A stretch of DNA of 64,000 bases. Source: Marinimicrobium sp050113635. GTDB lineage: Bacteria > Pseudomonadota > Gammaproteobacteria > Pseudomonadales > Cellvibrionaceae. This document shows positions 46,729 through 55,625 of this stretch, piece by piece. The notes below the pieces were generated by a model. That model did no database searches and was not told the origin of the DNA. It saw only the letters and a list, made by a program, of their open reading frames with translations. The position numbers and the translations under genes were made by a program. The stretch's first letter is position 1. The number at the start of each line of letters is the position of its first letter. The stretch covers positions 124,001-188,000 of the forward strand of contig NZ_JBNJLT010000001.1 of NCBI RefSeq assembly GCF_050113635.1. Direction: 5' to 3'.

Positions 46729-47505
46729 ATGAACCGAACCGCCAAATACTCTGCTCCGGCCCTGGACAAGGGGCTGGATATCCTTGAGCACCTGTCCGAC
46801 AACGTAGCCCCCCTGTCACAAGCGGAGATCGCTACCGGCTTGGGACGCAGCCCCAATGAAATCTACCGGGTTCTGGTGGGGCTGGAGGCACGCGGCTATA
46901 TCCTGCGGGACGAGTCCTCGGGCAAGTATCGGCTTTCACTCAAGCTGTACACCCTCTCGCACACCCACTCCCCCATTGAGCAACTGACGCAGGCGGCGCA
47001 GCTTCCCATGATGGAGTTGGCCGAGACCGTGGGGCAGTCCTGCCACCTGAGCGTGCCTTACGAGGGAAAACTGATGGTGGTCAGCCAGGTAAAAAGCCCC
47101 GAGCCAGTGTCGCTCTCTATCTCCGAGGGCACCCTGTTCCCCCTCTTCTCAACGACCTCCGGGCGCGTACTGCTGGCGCACTACAGCGAGGAGCAGCTCG
47201 AAAAGCTGCTGATCGACGCCGGGCAGGAACCTCACCTCAGCGCCGAACAAAAACAGCAGCTCCTCGCCGAACTGGAGACCATCCGGCGGGACCGCTACCA
47301 CTTCGCGCCCAGCGACATCACCATGGGCGTTACGGACTGCGCGGCCTTTGTGGGCATGGCGGGTTCGGGGCTGACAGCGGCAGTGGCGGCCTCCTCGCTC
47401 ACCTCCACCCTCGGTCGCCACCACGACCGGGATTCCATAGCGGCAGCGGTGCTCAACACGGCAGACAAGATCAATCAGCGGCTGGGTATCCACCGAGCCG
47501 GTTAA
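46729..47505 (+). CDS. IclR family transcriptional regulator
   Basis: 258 aa from ATG at 46729 (CGGAG upstream); the open frame to 46585 overlaps the divergent promoter and is unlikely. The winged helix is at about 7-70 (LDKGLDILEHLSDNVAPLSQAEIATGLGRSPNEIYRVLVGLEARGYILRD). The effector domain follows (GQSCHLSVPYEGKLMVVSQV, STTSGRVLLAHYSEEQLEKLL). It is transcribed away from the CoA/ALDH/GH2 operon, the usual position for its regulator. The effector is likely an intermediate of that pathway; KdgR-like IclR proteins sense keto-deoxy sugar acids. Confidence 0.9.
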   Translation: MNRTAKYSAPALDKGLDILEHLSDNVAPLSQAEIATGLGRSPNEIYRVLVGLEARGYILRDESSGKYRLSLKLYTLSHTHSPIEQLTQAAQLPMMELAETVGQSCHLSVPYEGKLMVVSQVKSPEPVSLSISEGTLFPLFSTTSGRVLLAHYSEEQLEKLLIDAGQEPHLSAEQKQQLLAELETIRRDRYHFAPSDITMGVTDCAAFVGMAGSGLTAAVAASSLTSTLGRHHDRDSIAAAVLNTADKINQRLGIHRAG

Positions 47506-47512
47506 CAGCCTT

Positions 47513-47554
47513 GCACCCTTATTGTACACTGATGACTGTCTACAATAAGGGTGC
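47513..47554. promoter_or_regulatory. 13-bp inverted repeat with two operator-like sites overlapping the ribosome-binding site
   Basis: GCACCCTTATTGT (47513-47525) and ACAATAAGGGTGC (47542-47554) pair perfectly around a 16-nt loop. The loop region adds ATTGTACACT and ACTGTCTACAAT, both close to the recurring palindrome. The right arm contains AAGGG, the only ribosome-binding site of the gene starting at 47558, so an mRNA hairpin would hide it. It could also act as a weak terminator for IclR. Confidence 0.6.
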
Positions 47555-47557
47555 GCT

Positions 47558-48796
47558 ATGTCCTGTCGTCTGTTTTTCCCACTCTCAGCCATTGTGGTTT
47601 TGCTTATGCCTATCTCACTTATGACGGGTTGCTCACAGGCGCCTGCACATCCGACCTTTGCGCAGGATTTAGCGCTTCTCTCTCGCCACCAGTCCCCGAT
47701 CGTATTGGAGGATGGGCCTCGCAAAGTGATGGTTCTCGCCGAGCTACAGGGTCGGGTGATGGTGAGCACGGCCCGCGGGGACCAAGGGGACAGCCACGGC
47801 TGGATCAACCGGGACTATTTGGCGCAAGCCGAACGGGTGTCCAGTGCGGCGGTCGGTGGCGCAGACCGACTGAGCTTCGGACCGGAAACGGGGCCTTATT
47901 CCTTGTTTTTTGAGCCGGGGGTTGAACAAACGGGGGATAACGTGCGCTTTCAACCCGCCATCTCCACGCAGCCCTATCAACTCCTCCACCGCACCGATAC
48001 CGAAGCGGTGTTCAGCCAACAGGTACAGCTGGAGAATTATCAGGGGCAGGTGATTGAGCTGGACGTTAAGCGCAGTATCCACCTTCTTGATGCCAACCAT
48101 ATCGAAAACGCGTTGAAGGTCGAGCTTCCCCAGGGACTGGACTACGTCGGCTTCAAGGCGCAAACGGAAATCACCAATACCGGGCGCGCCATGAGGGACG
48201 AGACCGGCCTGATCTCCCTGTGGCACCTGGGTGCCTTTGAGACCAGCCCACACAACACCGTCGTCATTCCGACCCGGGGGCAACCGACAGGGGTCACACC
48301 CTATTTCAATGACACCCGCGCGTCTCACACGAAAGTAGTGGACGGTACGGTGTATTACCGGGCCGATGCCCAGTACATGAATAAAATCGGCCTCCCACCC
48401 GAACATACCGTCCCCTTGATGGGCGCATGGGACCCGGCCCTGGAGCGGCTCACGCTTATCGTATTTTCCTTTGACCCGGCGGCCAGACGTTACGTCAACT
48501 CCACCTGGCTACCGGGGAAGCACTCTGCGCAACATGCCCCTTACAAAGGGGATGTGACCAATGTTTTTAATGACGGACTGATGGATGACGGCGAACGCTT
48601 CGGCCCATTCTACGAGCTCGAGTCCTCCTCCCCGGCCCTGCAACTCGCTCGGGGCGAAAGCGCCCACCACCAGCAGACCACTTTGCACTTTCAAGGTGAT
48701 CGGCAGGCTTTGAGCAAGCTCGCAAAAGCAACGCTAGGCGTGAGCCTGGACACCATAGAACGGCCATTTGCTCAGGCCGCCGATACAACAGACTGA
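47558..48796 (+). CDS. Lipoprotein with galactose-mutarotase-like fold, function unknown
   Basis: 412 aa; lipobox LMTGC gives Cys25. The body is all-beta and resembles DUF4380/DUF6786-type proteins of the galactose mutarotase superfold: VMVLAELQGRVMVSTARG, YSLFFEPG, VELPQGLDYVGFKAQTEITN, ETGLISLWHLGAFETSP. No mutarotase His/Glu pair could be identified with confidence. It lies in the periplasm or outer membrane and precedes the SDR gene by 14 bp. Members occur in polysaccharide loci, but the activity is not known to me. Confidence 0.65.
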   Translation: MSCRLFFPLSAIVVLLMPISLMTGCSQAPAHPTFAQDLALLSRHQSPIVLEDGPRKVMVLAELQGRVMVSTARGDQGDSHGWINRDYLAQAERVSSAAVGGADRLSFGPETGPYSLFFEPGVEQTGDNVRFQPAISTQPYQLLHRTDTEAVFSQQVQLENYQGQVIELDVKRSIHLLDANHIENALKVELPQGLDYVGFKAQTEITNTGRAMRDETGLISLWHLGAFETSPHNTVVIPTRGQPTGVTPYFNDTRASHTKVVDGTVYYRADAQYMNKIGLPPEHTVPLMGAWDPALERLTLIVFSFDPAARRYVNSTWLPGKHSAQHAPYKGDVTNVFNDGLMDDGERFGPFYELESSSPALQLARGESAHHQQTTLHFQGDRQALSKLAKATLGVSLDTIERPFAQAADTTD

Positions 48797-48810
48797 CAGG
48801 AGAGACAGCA

Positions 48811-49503
48811 ATGGCCACTATTGTGATTACTGGCGCCAATCGGGGCCTCGGCCTGGGGCTGGCGCAACAATATCTCGCGCAGGGGCATCAGGTACTGGCG
48901 ACCCACCGCCCAGGCAGCAACACCGAGGGCTGGGAAGGACTGGTGGAAAACGCCAGCGGACAGCTGACGCCGGTAGCGCTGGACCTACAGGACGACCGAT
49001 CCATTGAACAGTGCGCTCAGGGCCTTAAAGCGGCGGGCCCTATCGACATCATGATCAACAACGCCGGCGCCACCAACCACCAGCCTCTGGGAAGCTGGAC
49101 ACGAGCCGCCTTTATCGACAGCTACCAGAGCAATGCGGTCGGGCCAGCGCTGCTGATACAAGCCCTGCGGGACAACCTCGCCCAAGGCGCCCGCCTTATC
49201 CAGCTCAGCTCCGGCCTGGCATCCATTGCGGAAAATATCGGGGCTGACGGCCCGTTTGAGGAATACGCCATGAGCAAGGCGGCGCTGAATCTGCTGACCC
49301 ACAGGCTTGCGCACAAACTGGCGGAGCGCGGCATCATTACTGCAGCGATTAGTCCCGGCTGGGTCAAGACCGATATGGGTGGCAACGATGCTCCCACATC
49401 CGTGGAGCAGGCGGCGCAAGCGATCGCACAAACCATCGAACAACTGCAGCCCGAGCAGTCCGGTGGTTTTTTTGATTTGGAGGGAGCGCCCATACGTTGG
49501 TAA
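48811..49503 (+). CDS. Short-chain dehydrogenase/reductase (SDR)
   Basis: 230 aa with the classical SDR set: TGANRGLGLGLA nucleotide loop, NNAG, catalytic Ser in IQLSSGLAS, YAMSK (Tyr and Lys), SPGWVKTDMGG. GGAGAG ribosome-binding site. It resembles the sniffer/C-factor branch rather than KduD. In known anhydro-L-galactose catabolism an oxidation and a reduction interconvert 2-keto-3-deoxy-L-galactonate and 2-keto-3-deoxy-D-gluconate; this SDR may supply one of these steps, but nothing in the sequence proves it. Confidence 0.85.
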   Translation: MATIVITGANRGLGLGLAQQYLAQGHQVLATHRPGSNTEGWEGLVENASGQLTPVALDLQDDRSIEQCAQGLKAAGPIDIMINNAGATNHQPLGSWTRAAFIDSYQSNAVGPALLIQALRDNLAQGARLIQLSSGLASIAENIGADGPFEEYAMSKAALNLLTHRLAHKLAERGIITAAISPGWVKTDMGGNDAPTSVEQAAQAIAQTIEQLQPEQSGGFFDLEGAPIRW

Positions 49504-49540
49504 GTCGTTCGGGCAAGCCATTATCGCCCCCTCGACTGTC

Positions 49541-49612
49541 GCCAAAAAACCGTTAAAAGCGGCGAAAAATGCCAAAAAACGGGCTAAAATGCCATTTAAG
49601 TGCCGAAAAATG
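49541..49612. repeat. A-rich short tandem repeats
   Basis: GCCAAAAAAC occurs at 49541 and exactly 30 bp later at 49571, within a run of related GCCnnnAAAA units ending near 49612 (TGCCGAAAAATG). It lies just past the SDR stop in a 278-bp gene-free stretch. No hairpin strong enough for a terminator was seen in it. Confidence 0.5.
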
Positions 49613-49781
49613 TTAACTGTGAACAATTAGGCAGACTCCCCTCAACACTCCCCTTACCATGGCCCCCGAGGTGCATCGCGGCGAGTGCGGTCACCTCACA
49701 GTAGCACTCCATTCACCTCAAACTTTCGCAAACGGTGACGCAAGGGGTAAGCGTGCGGCACCACACGCTAAGGAGCTTACA

Positions 49782-51257
49782 ATGAAGTTGATTCACAGTG
49801 TGCGAACACCCTTTGAGCTTACGCTCAAAGGCCTGGTCACGGCGGCATTGCTCGTTGGCCTTCACAGCCCCGCTCTGGCACAGGACCAGTGCGACCTCAC
49901 CTCCGAGTGCCAATCCTTGTTTGGCAGTCAGGCGACCGACTGTGCCAACAGCTGGTCTTCATCAAGCGTTTGCATGTGCGGCGGCCAACGCTGCGACGAG
50001 CTGGACGATGGCGGCGACACCGATCCGGGGTCTGACAACCGGTACTCCGTGCCCGGTTATGTACAGGCGGAGGACTACGCTCGTTTTTCTGACACCACCA
50101 CTCAAAACCTCGGCGGCGAATACCGCCAGGACGCCGTGGACATCCAAACCACCTCTGACAACGGCGGCCAATACAACGTCGGCTGGATCGCGACCAACGA
50201 ATGGCTGGAATACGACATTGCCGTGCAGTCAGCGGGAGTCTACGAGGCCAAGATCCGGGTCGCATCTAACCCCGGAGGCGGCATGTTCACACTCGAAATT
50301 GATGGCAACCAACGCACCGGGGCCATCCAGGTAGGCACCACTGGCGGCTGGCAAAGCTGGCAGACTTTAACCGTTGGCTTGGGCCAGCTTTCTGTGGGGA
50401 ATCATACGCTGAGGGTTCAGGTGCAATCCGGCGGCTTCAACCTCAACTGGTTTGAGCTCGCCCAAAACGATGGTGACAATGGCGGTGGAAGCGAAATGAT
50501 AGGCCATTTCAACGCCAGTCAAGACCTCCTGCTGGCCAATTATGACCTACGCCCGGACCCGGATGACCTTCATACCGTTGCGGCTTTCGCCACCATGTTG
50601 CGCGACAGCCGCTTCCAGAGCGTGAATGTCCACGCCGTCGCCGGCGCCTACGGCACTCAGGGCGGCACCTACATTGAGGCGGAGCACTTGTTTAACCTGG
50701 CGTTCGGGAACAACCGCTGGTCCGATGCCCACAACAACCGCAGCGGCGCACTAAACGAAGTCTACGGTATCGCCTCATCGGTACTGAGTGGCGGGGGCGA
50801 TATCTGGATTCAGGAAGCCGGCCAGTCCGACTTCAGCGCCGACCTGGTACGCCGCATTCAGCAAAATATGCCCGGCATCAACACTCAGCAGCGTATCCAC
50901 TTGGTTCAACACAGCAACTGGAACCAGGACCAAACCACCGACGCCGATCTTACCTACGTGCGAAACCAGACGGACTACCACAAAATTGACGACGGAAACT
51001 CCGTAAATAACGGATCCCCAGGGTTTAACAGCAAGGACACCAGCCAATGGAGTCGTGTGCTGAATGACGCTGAGGTCGGCGACATCTGGGCGGAAGCCAA
51101 GCGGGTAGCGGATTACAGCATTGATCACCACCCCGGCTGGAAAAACCCCACCATTCGTGACGGCGGCATGGACTTCTCCGATACCGTAGAAGATACCTGG
51201 ATCTTCGGGTTTAACAACCTACACAACCACCGGTCCTTTTTTGACGAATTTCTCTAA
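49782..51257 (+). CDS. Secreted CBM6 protein with nucleoside-hydrolase-like C-terminal domain
   Basis: 491 aa from ATG at 49782 (AAGGAG). Signal peptide to about 33, then a short Cys-rich segment with six Cys (35-71), a CBM6 (about 90-228; VQAEDYARFSDTTTQ, YNVGWIATNEWLEYDIAV) and a domain of about 250 residues. The latter opens NYDLRPDPDDLHTVAAFATML, like the Asp-rich metal site (DxDPGxDD) of inosine-uridine nucleoside hydrolases, and later has DIWIQEAGQSDFSADLVRRI and HLVQHSNWNQ. I do not recognise it as an established glycoside hydrolase family. A 6-bp hairpin (AGCGTG/CACGCT) just precedes the ribosome-binding site. Likely a secreted enzyme acting on agar or a side chain. Confidence 0.7.
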   Translation: MKLIHSVRTPFELTLKGLVTAALLVGLHSPALAQDQCDLTSECQSLFGSQATDCANSWSSSSVCMCGGQRCDELDDGGDTDPGSDNRYSVPGYVQAEDYARFSDTTTQNLGGEYRQDAVDIQTTSDNGGQYNVGWIATNEWLEYDIAVQSAGVYEAKIRVASNPGGGMFTLEIDGNQRTGAIQVGTTGGWQSWQTLTVGLGQLSVGNHTLRVQVQSGGFNLNWFELAQNDGDNGGGSEMIGHFNASQDLLLANYDLRPDPDDLHTVAAFATMLRDSRFQSVNVHAVAGAYGTQGGTYIEAEHLFNLAFGNNRWSDAHNNRSGALNEVYGIASSVLSGGGDIWIQEAGQSDFSADLVRRIQQNMPGINTQQRIHLVQHSNWNQDQTTDADLTYVRNQTDYHKIDDGNSVNNGSPGFNSKDTSQWSRVLNDAEVGDIWAEAKRVADYSIDHHPGWKNPTIRDGGMDFSDTVEDTWIFGFNNLHNHRSFFDEFL

Positions 51258-51270
51258 ACCATTCTTTGCG

Positions 51271-51317
51271 GCGGGTGAATAACACCCGCAATGGCCCCGC
51301 TCGCTTCCGGGCGGGGC
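51271..51317 (+). terminator. Two consecutive hairpins after the CBM6 gene
   Basis: GCGGGTG/CACCCGC (loop AATAA, 51271-51289) and GCCCCGC/GCGGGGC (10-nt loop, 51294-51317), the second followed by TTCCCCTCC. Tract is C/T-rich, so termination is likely but may be incomplete. Confidence 0.55.
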
Positions 51318-51454
51318 TTCCCCTCCAGAGAGCCTCTCCCCCTAGCTCGCGCCCCTTTGAGCCCCGGCGCCCGACAGCTCTAAACAGCCGCGCTCGCTGC
51401 TGCCTCTACGCTCACCCCTTGCAATTCACCCAAAACACAGACATTATTATGTTT

Positions 51455-51466
51455 ATTGTCTACAAT
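51455..51466. promoter_or_regulatory. ATTGTnnACAAT operator at the GntR gene
   Basis: ATTGTCTACAAT, a 5+2+5 palindrome, ends 15 bp before the GntR start codon. This placement is typical for autoregulation by a GntR/FCD repressor, and is the best reason for linking the motif to this regulator. Confidence 0.7.
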
Positions 51467-51481
51467 GATTGCACATAATTT

Positions 51482-52156
51482 ATGACTGATAACACGCAAG
51501 AATCTTTGTTTTCCCGTCTCTTCAGTGAGCCCGGAAGCGTCTATACCCGTTTGCTGGAGGACATCGCCCAGGGGGTGTTCGTCAGTGGCGACCGCCTGGT
51601 GACCACCGCTCTGGCGCAACGCTACGACACCAGCATCAACCCGGTGCGGGAAGCCCTCAAGCAACTGCAGGGCGAAGGCCTGGTGAGTTTTCAGCGCAAC
51701 AGTGGCGCGCGGGTCACGCACTTTGAGTACACCACCATGCGCGACGTCTATGAACTGTTGCAGCTACTGGAACCCTATTTACTGGACTGGTTTATCGAAG
51801 AGCACACGGAAGCCCCGCTGGCCCGCCTGGAGGCTTTGCTCGAAGAGATGAAGGCGCTCACCACCAAAGACGTCGACCGGTTCAAGGAGCTGGACACCCT
51901 GTTCCATTGGGAGATGTACCGCCACCACTACAACCGGGATGTGGTCGACCTTTGGAAACGTCAGCGGCTGAGACTGCTGGCCCTACACGCCAACATGCCC
52001 ATCAGTGACTCGCGCATCCAGACAGCCATCCAGGAGCACGACGCCATTATTGGCCCACTCCGACGGCGCGACAAAGCCGCCGCCCGCGCCGCGCTCATTC
52101 AACACATTCACAACGGCGGGGACTATTGGTCCCGGCAGGTCAGGTCACGCCTATGA
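51482..52156 (+). CDS. GntR family (FCD/FadR-type) transcriptional regulator
   Basis: 224 aa. The winged helix is at about 18-75 (VYTRLLEDIAQGVFVSGDRLVTTALAQRYDTSINPVREALKQLQGEGLV). The all-helical FCD effector domain follows (MRDVYELLQLLEPYLLDWFIEEH, DTLFHWEMYRHHYN, HDAIIGPLRRRDKAAARAALIQHI) with D and H residues that could bind a metal. No good ribosome-binding site precedes the ATG. The stop overlaps the cycloisomerase start (ATGA), so regulator and pathway enzymes are co-transcribed. Predicted local repressor released by an anhydrogalactose-derived acid. Confidence 0.9.
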   Translation: MTDNTQESLFSRLFSEPGSVYTRLLEDIAQGVFVSGDRLVTTALAQRYDTSINPVREALKQLQGEGLVSFQRNSGARVTHFEYTTMRDVYELLQLLEPYLLDWFIEEHTEAPLARLEALLEEMKALTTKDVDRFKELDTLFHWEMYRHHYNRDVVDLWKRQRLRLLALHANMPISDSRIQTAIQEHDAIIGPLRRRDKAAARAALIQHIHNGGDYWSRQVRSRL

Positions 52157-53307
52157 AAATTACCGCCATCAAGCCCTACGCCTTTTGGCTGGGATTTCGA
52201 AACGTCTGTCTGGTCAAGGTTGAAACCGACGAGGGAATTCACGGCTGGGGAGAGTCCGGGCTCTCGGGTCGCGAACGGGCTGTCGTGGGGGCCATTGAAC
52301 ACTTCCGGGAATTTCTGATCGGGCGGTCCGCCACCGATATCGGAGCGCTTTGGCAAGAGATGTACCGAAGCCAATATTTCGAGGGGGGACGGGTGCTCTC
52401 CGCCGCCATTTCCGCCATTGATATCGCGCTTCATGACTTGCTGGGTAAAGCCCTGAACCAACCAGTGTATCAGTTGCTTGGCGGCAAGCAGCGCGACCGT
52501 ATTCCTCTGTTTATCACCTCCACCCTGCCCTTCGGCGAGGCTTTTGTAGACGACCTTCTGCAAAAGCAAAGCGAGGGCTGGCCCGTCATCCGAGCCACCA
52601 CCGGTGAGCACGGCCGACCGGACCAGACCACCGAGTTTGATCCGCGGCGTTCACTGGCCAGCGCGGCGCACTGGTTGACGCGCGCACGAGAACAGCTTGG
52701 CCCCGAAACCGTGCTGGGCATTGACTACCACCACCGATTGTCCGTGGCGGAAACCCTGTCTTTTTGTCAGCGCATGCCCACCGGCACGCTGGACTTTCTG
52801 GAGGAGCCCATTCGGGATGAAAGCCCGGCCGCCTACCAGGCTCTGCGCCAATCGGTCGATATTCCCCTGGCCATTGGTGAAGAGCTCACCAGTAAGTGGG
52901 CCTTTGCGCCCTACGTGAATCAGAACCTGACGCAGTTCGGGCGTATTGATTTATGCAATGCCGGCGGGTTTACCGAAGCGGCCAAAATCACCGCCATGTG
53001 CGAGAGCCAATACATCGACATGATGCCGCACAACCCGCTAAGCCCGCTGTGCACGGCCGCATCTGTTCACTACTGCGCGGCCATTCCCAACCTTGCCTGG
53101 CTTGAGCTTTCCCCCTACGACGGAGACATGAGTGAGCACGAGCGGGTGTTCGGAACCCTGCCGACCCTGAGCGACAACCACTTCACGGTCAGCGATGCCC
53201 CCGGCCTGGGTATTGACGTCGATGAAGCCGCCATCCAGTCGCAAACCTTCAACTTTTGGGAGCCACCACGACTGATCAAGCCGGACGGCTCCTACACCAA
53301 CTGGTAA
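52153..53307 (+). CDS. Enolase-superfamily enzyme, candidate 3,6-anhydro-L-galactonate cycloisomerase
   Basis: 384 aa from ATG at 52153, overlapping GntR. N-terminal capping domain (NVCLVKVETDEGIHGWGESGLSGRE) and barrel with mandelate-racemase-group ligands: D in LGIDYHHRL, E in DFLEEPI, E in AIGEELTSKW, and the catalytic His in MPHNPLSP, as in galactonate dehydratases. The D-x-H arrangement supports the sugar-acid dehydratase branch. With an anhydrosugar dehydrogenase, KDG kinase and KDPG aldolase in the window, the best reading is the enzyme that opens 3,6-anhydro-L-galactonate to 2-keto-3-deoxy-L-galactonate. A galactonate dehydratase is the main alternative. Confidence 0.85.
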   Translation: MKITAIKPYAFWLGFRNVCLVKVETDEGIHGWGESGLSGRERAVVGAIEHFREFLIGRSATDIGALWQEMYRSQYFEGGRVLSAAISAIDIALHDLLGKALNQPVYQLLGGKQRDRIPLFITSTLPFGEAFVDDLLQKQSEGWPVIRATTGEHGRPDQTTEFDPRRSLASAAHWLTRAREQLGPETVLGIDYHHRLSVAETLSFCQRMPTGTLDFLEEPIRDESPAAYQALRQSVDIPLAIGEELTSKWAFAPYVNQNLTQFGRIDLCNAGGFTEAAKITAMCESQYIDMMPHNPLSPLCTAASVHYCAAIPNLAWLELSPYDGDMSEHERVFGTLPTLSDNHFTVSDAPGLGIDVDEAAIQSQTFNFWEPPRLIKPDGSYTNW

Positions 53308-53334
53308 CCCCAATAACAACCCGGTATCCATTTT

Positions 53335-54615
53335 ATGAGTGCACCCGAGCAACCCCACAAGCCCCGTAAAAAAGGCACGATCCTGGCACTGATTTTCATC
53401 AGTGTGGTCATCAACTACATGGACAGGACCAATATTTCGGTGGCCGCCAGCGCCATGTCGGAAGACCTGGGACTGTCGACAGTACAGATGGGCATCTTGT
53501 TTTCCGCCTTTGCCTGGACCTACTCGGTGATGCAGATTCCCGGCGGCATGGTGGTGGATCTGGTCAAAACCCGCATTCTCTACCCCTTTATTCTGGTGGC
53601 CTGGTCGATGGCAACGCTGATCCAGGGGCTGGTCAGCTCAATGGCCGCCTTGGTGGGCTGCCGAATGGCCATCGGTTTTTTTGAAGCGCCCTCCTACCCC
53701 GCCAACAATAAAATTGTGACGCGCTGGTTTCCAGTGGAACAGCGAGCAAGCGCCATTGCCATTTACACCTCGGGTCAGTTCATCGGGTTGGCTTTTCTAA
53801 TGCCGGTGCTCGCCTTCATTCAGGATCTGTTTGGTTGGCGAGGTCTGTTTATCGTTTCGGCCCTAATTGGTTTCGTTTGGGCGGCGGTCTGGTTTTTTGT
53901 GTACCGGGACCCCGACGAAAAACCACGCGAGGCGGGAGAAAAACCGCCGGTAGCCGAGCCGCAGGCCGGCCTTTCCTGGTACAACCTGAAGGTGGCATTT
54001 TCCAACCGCAAACTGTGGGGCGTGTACATCGGTCAATTCTGCCTGGGCGGAACGCTCATCTTTTTTCTGACCTGGTTCCCGACGTACCTGAAAGAGTACC
54101 GGGGCTATGACACGCTGAATACCGGCTTTCTCGCTTCGGTGCCGTTCCTCGCGGCCTTTTGCGGCGTTTTGCTCTCCGGCTTTTTCTCCGACTTAATGGT
54201 TCGCAAGGGCTTTTCCAACGAGGTTGCGCGCAAAGCGCCCATCATTGTCGGTTTGCTGCTGTCCAGCTCTGTCATGGGCGCCAACTATGCGACCTCCACC
54301 TTCTGGGTGACATTCTTTCTGTCACTCACTTTCTTTGGGAACGGCCTCGCCTCCATTAATTGGGTGTTTGTATCCTTGCTGGCGCCAAAAAACATGGTCG
54401 GCCTGGTGGGGGGGTGCTTCAATTTTATCGGTGCCCTCTCGGCCGTTACCGTGCCCGTGGCCATCGGCTTTCTCGCCCGCGAAGGTGACTTCCGACCGGC
54501 CCTGTTCCTGGTGACCGGTCTCGCAGTGGTCGGTCTACTCTCCTACCTGTTTTTGGTCGGCAAAGTGGAACGTATCCGACTGCAGCCCAAGTTGTCCGAG
54601 GAGTCGACGTCATGA
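53335..54615 (+). CDS. MFS transporter of the anion:cation symporter (hexuronate-type) group
   Basis: 426 aa with 12 predicted helices. The opening NYMDRTNISVAASAMSEDLGLSTVQMGILFSAFAWTYSVMQIPGG is typical of the ACS group (ExuT, GudP, DgoT). A cytoplasmic loop between helices 6 and 7 is charged (DPDEKPREAGEKP). It likely imports a sugar acid or anhydro-L-galactose by proton symport. It lies 27 bp after the cycloisomerase and overlaps the kinase start by 4 bp (ATGA). Confidence 0.88.
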   Translation: MSAPEQPHKPRKKGTILALIFISVVINYMDRTNISVAASAMSEDLGLSTVQMGILFSAFAWTYSVMQIPGGMVVDLVKTRILYPFILVAWSMATLIQGLVSSMAALVGCRMAIGFFEAPSYPANNKIVTRWFPVEQRASAIAIYTSGQFIGLAFLMPVLAFIQDLFGWRGLFIVSALIGFVWAAVWFFVYRDPDEKPREAGEKPPVAEPQAGLSWYNLKVAFSNRKLWGVYIGQFCLGGTLIFFLTWFPTYLKEYRGYDTLNTGFLASVPFLAAFCGVLLSGFFSDLMVRKGFSNEVARKAPIIVGLLLSSSVMGANYATSTFWVTFFLSLTFFGNGLASINWVFVSLLAPKNMVGLVGGCFNFIGALSAVTVPVAIGFLAREGDFRPALFLVTGLAVVGLLSYLFLVGKVERIRLQPKLSEESTS

Positions 54616-55613
54616 GCTTTATGACCTTTGGCGAAATTATGTTGCGGCTGACACCCGGCCGCCATCTCGACACGCTGCCTCAAAGTCAGACACTCAATAT
54701 GGATTTCGCCGGGGCGGAAAGCAACGTTGCCAGCTCCCTGGCACTGTTGGGGCACCACTGCCACATGGTCACCAAAATCCCCAACAACCCGGTCGGGGAA
54801 GCGGCAGTTACAAGCCTGCGTCGCTTCGGCATCGACACACGCCACATTCAACGGGGCGGCGAACGCCTGGGAACCTACTTCATTGAACTGGGCACCTCCA
54901 TCCGCCCCTCTCGTGTTACTTACGACCGCGCTTACTCCGCTCTCGCCCAAATGGCGCCCGAAGAATTTGACTGGAATACCGTTCTCAAAGGGCAGCAATG
55001 GTTGCATTTATCGGGCATCACCCCGGCGATTTCCCCGCAATGCGCGGAGGCCACCGTCGAGGCGGCCCGCACCGCCAAGGCCATGGGCTTGTCCGTCAGT
55101 TTTGATTTGAACTTCCGGCGCACGCTGTGGGAACGCCCCGAAAAAGCACGGGACTACTTCGAGCGCATTCTCGAACACACGGACCTCGCCCTGGGCAACG
55201 CCGGCGTTATGGCCGACGTTTTTGACGAGCACTACACCGGTGACGCCCTGGCCGTTGCCACGGGGGCGGCGACCTCTCTCCGAGAGCGCTTCGGTGTCGA
55301 CGCTGCCACCACCGCCAGGAATCATCACGATGCCAATCACAACACGGTGGCCGGCGTTCTGGTGTCGGACGCGGGCCAGCATCAGTCACAGCAGATCAGC
55401 GTCGGGATTCTGGACCGTCTGGGGACCGGCGATGCCTTCGCCGCCGGTGTGATTCACGGCTACCTCAATCGCTGGCCGGAACCCGCCTGTATTGAGTTTG
55501 CCGCCGCCGCTTTCGCGCTGGCCCATACCATCGCTGGCGACCAGCACTGGTGCTCGGAAGCAGAGATTCAACACATCGCCAACGGCCACCACTCCGGTCA
55601 CATCATCCGCTAG
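54612..55613 (+). CDS. kdgK: PfkB-family sugar kinase, 2-keto-3-deoxygluconate kinase-like
   Basis: 333 aa. FAGAESNVASSLALLGH matches PfkB motif 1 and DRLGTGDAFAAGVIHG is motif 2 with the catalytic Asp. GERLGTYFIELG and SFDLNFRRTLWE are characteristic of KDG kinases. It would phosphorylate 2-keto-3-deoxy-D-gluconate (or the L-galactonate form) at C6 for the following aldolase. Coupled to the MFS gene (ATGA) and 12 bp before the aldolase. Substrate stereochemistry cannot be decided from sequence. Confidence 0.87.
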   Translation: MSFMTFGEIMLRLTPGRHLDTLPQSQTLNMDFAGAESNVASSLALLGHHCHMVTKIPNNPVGEAAVTSLRRFGIDTRHIQRGGERLGTYFIELGTSIRPSRVTYDRAYSALAQMAPEEFDWNTVLKGQQWLHLSGITPAISPQCAEATVEAARTAKAMGLSVSFDLNFRRTLWERPEKARDYFERILEHTDLALGNAGVMADVFDEHYTGDALAVATGAATSLRERFGVDAATTARNHHDANHNTVAGVLVSDAGQHQSQQISVGILDRLGTGDAFAAGVIHGYLNRWPEPACIEFAAAAFALAHTIAGDQHWCSEAEIQHIANGHHSGHIIR

Positions 55614-55625
55614 CGGGAGCGCCCC

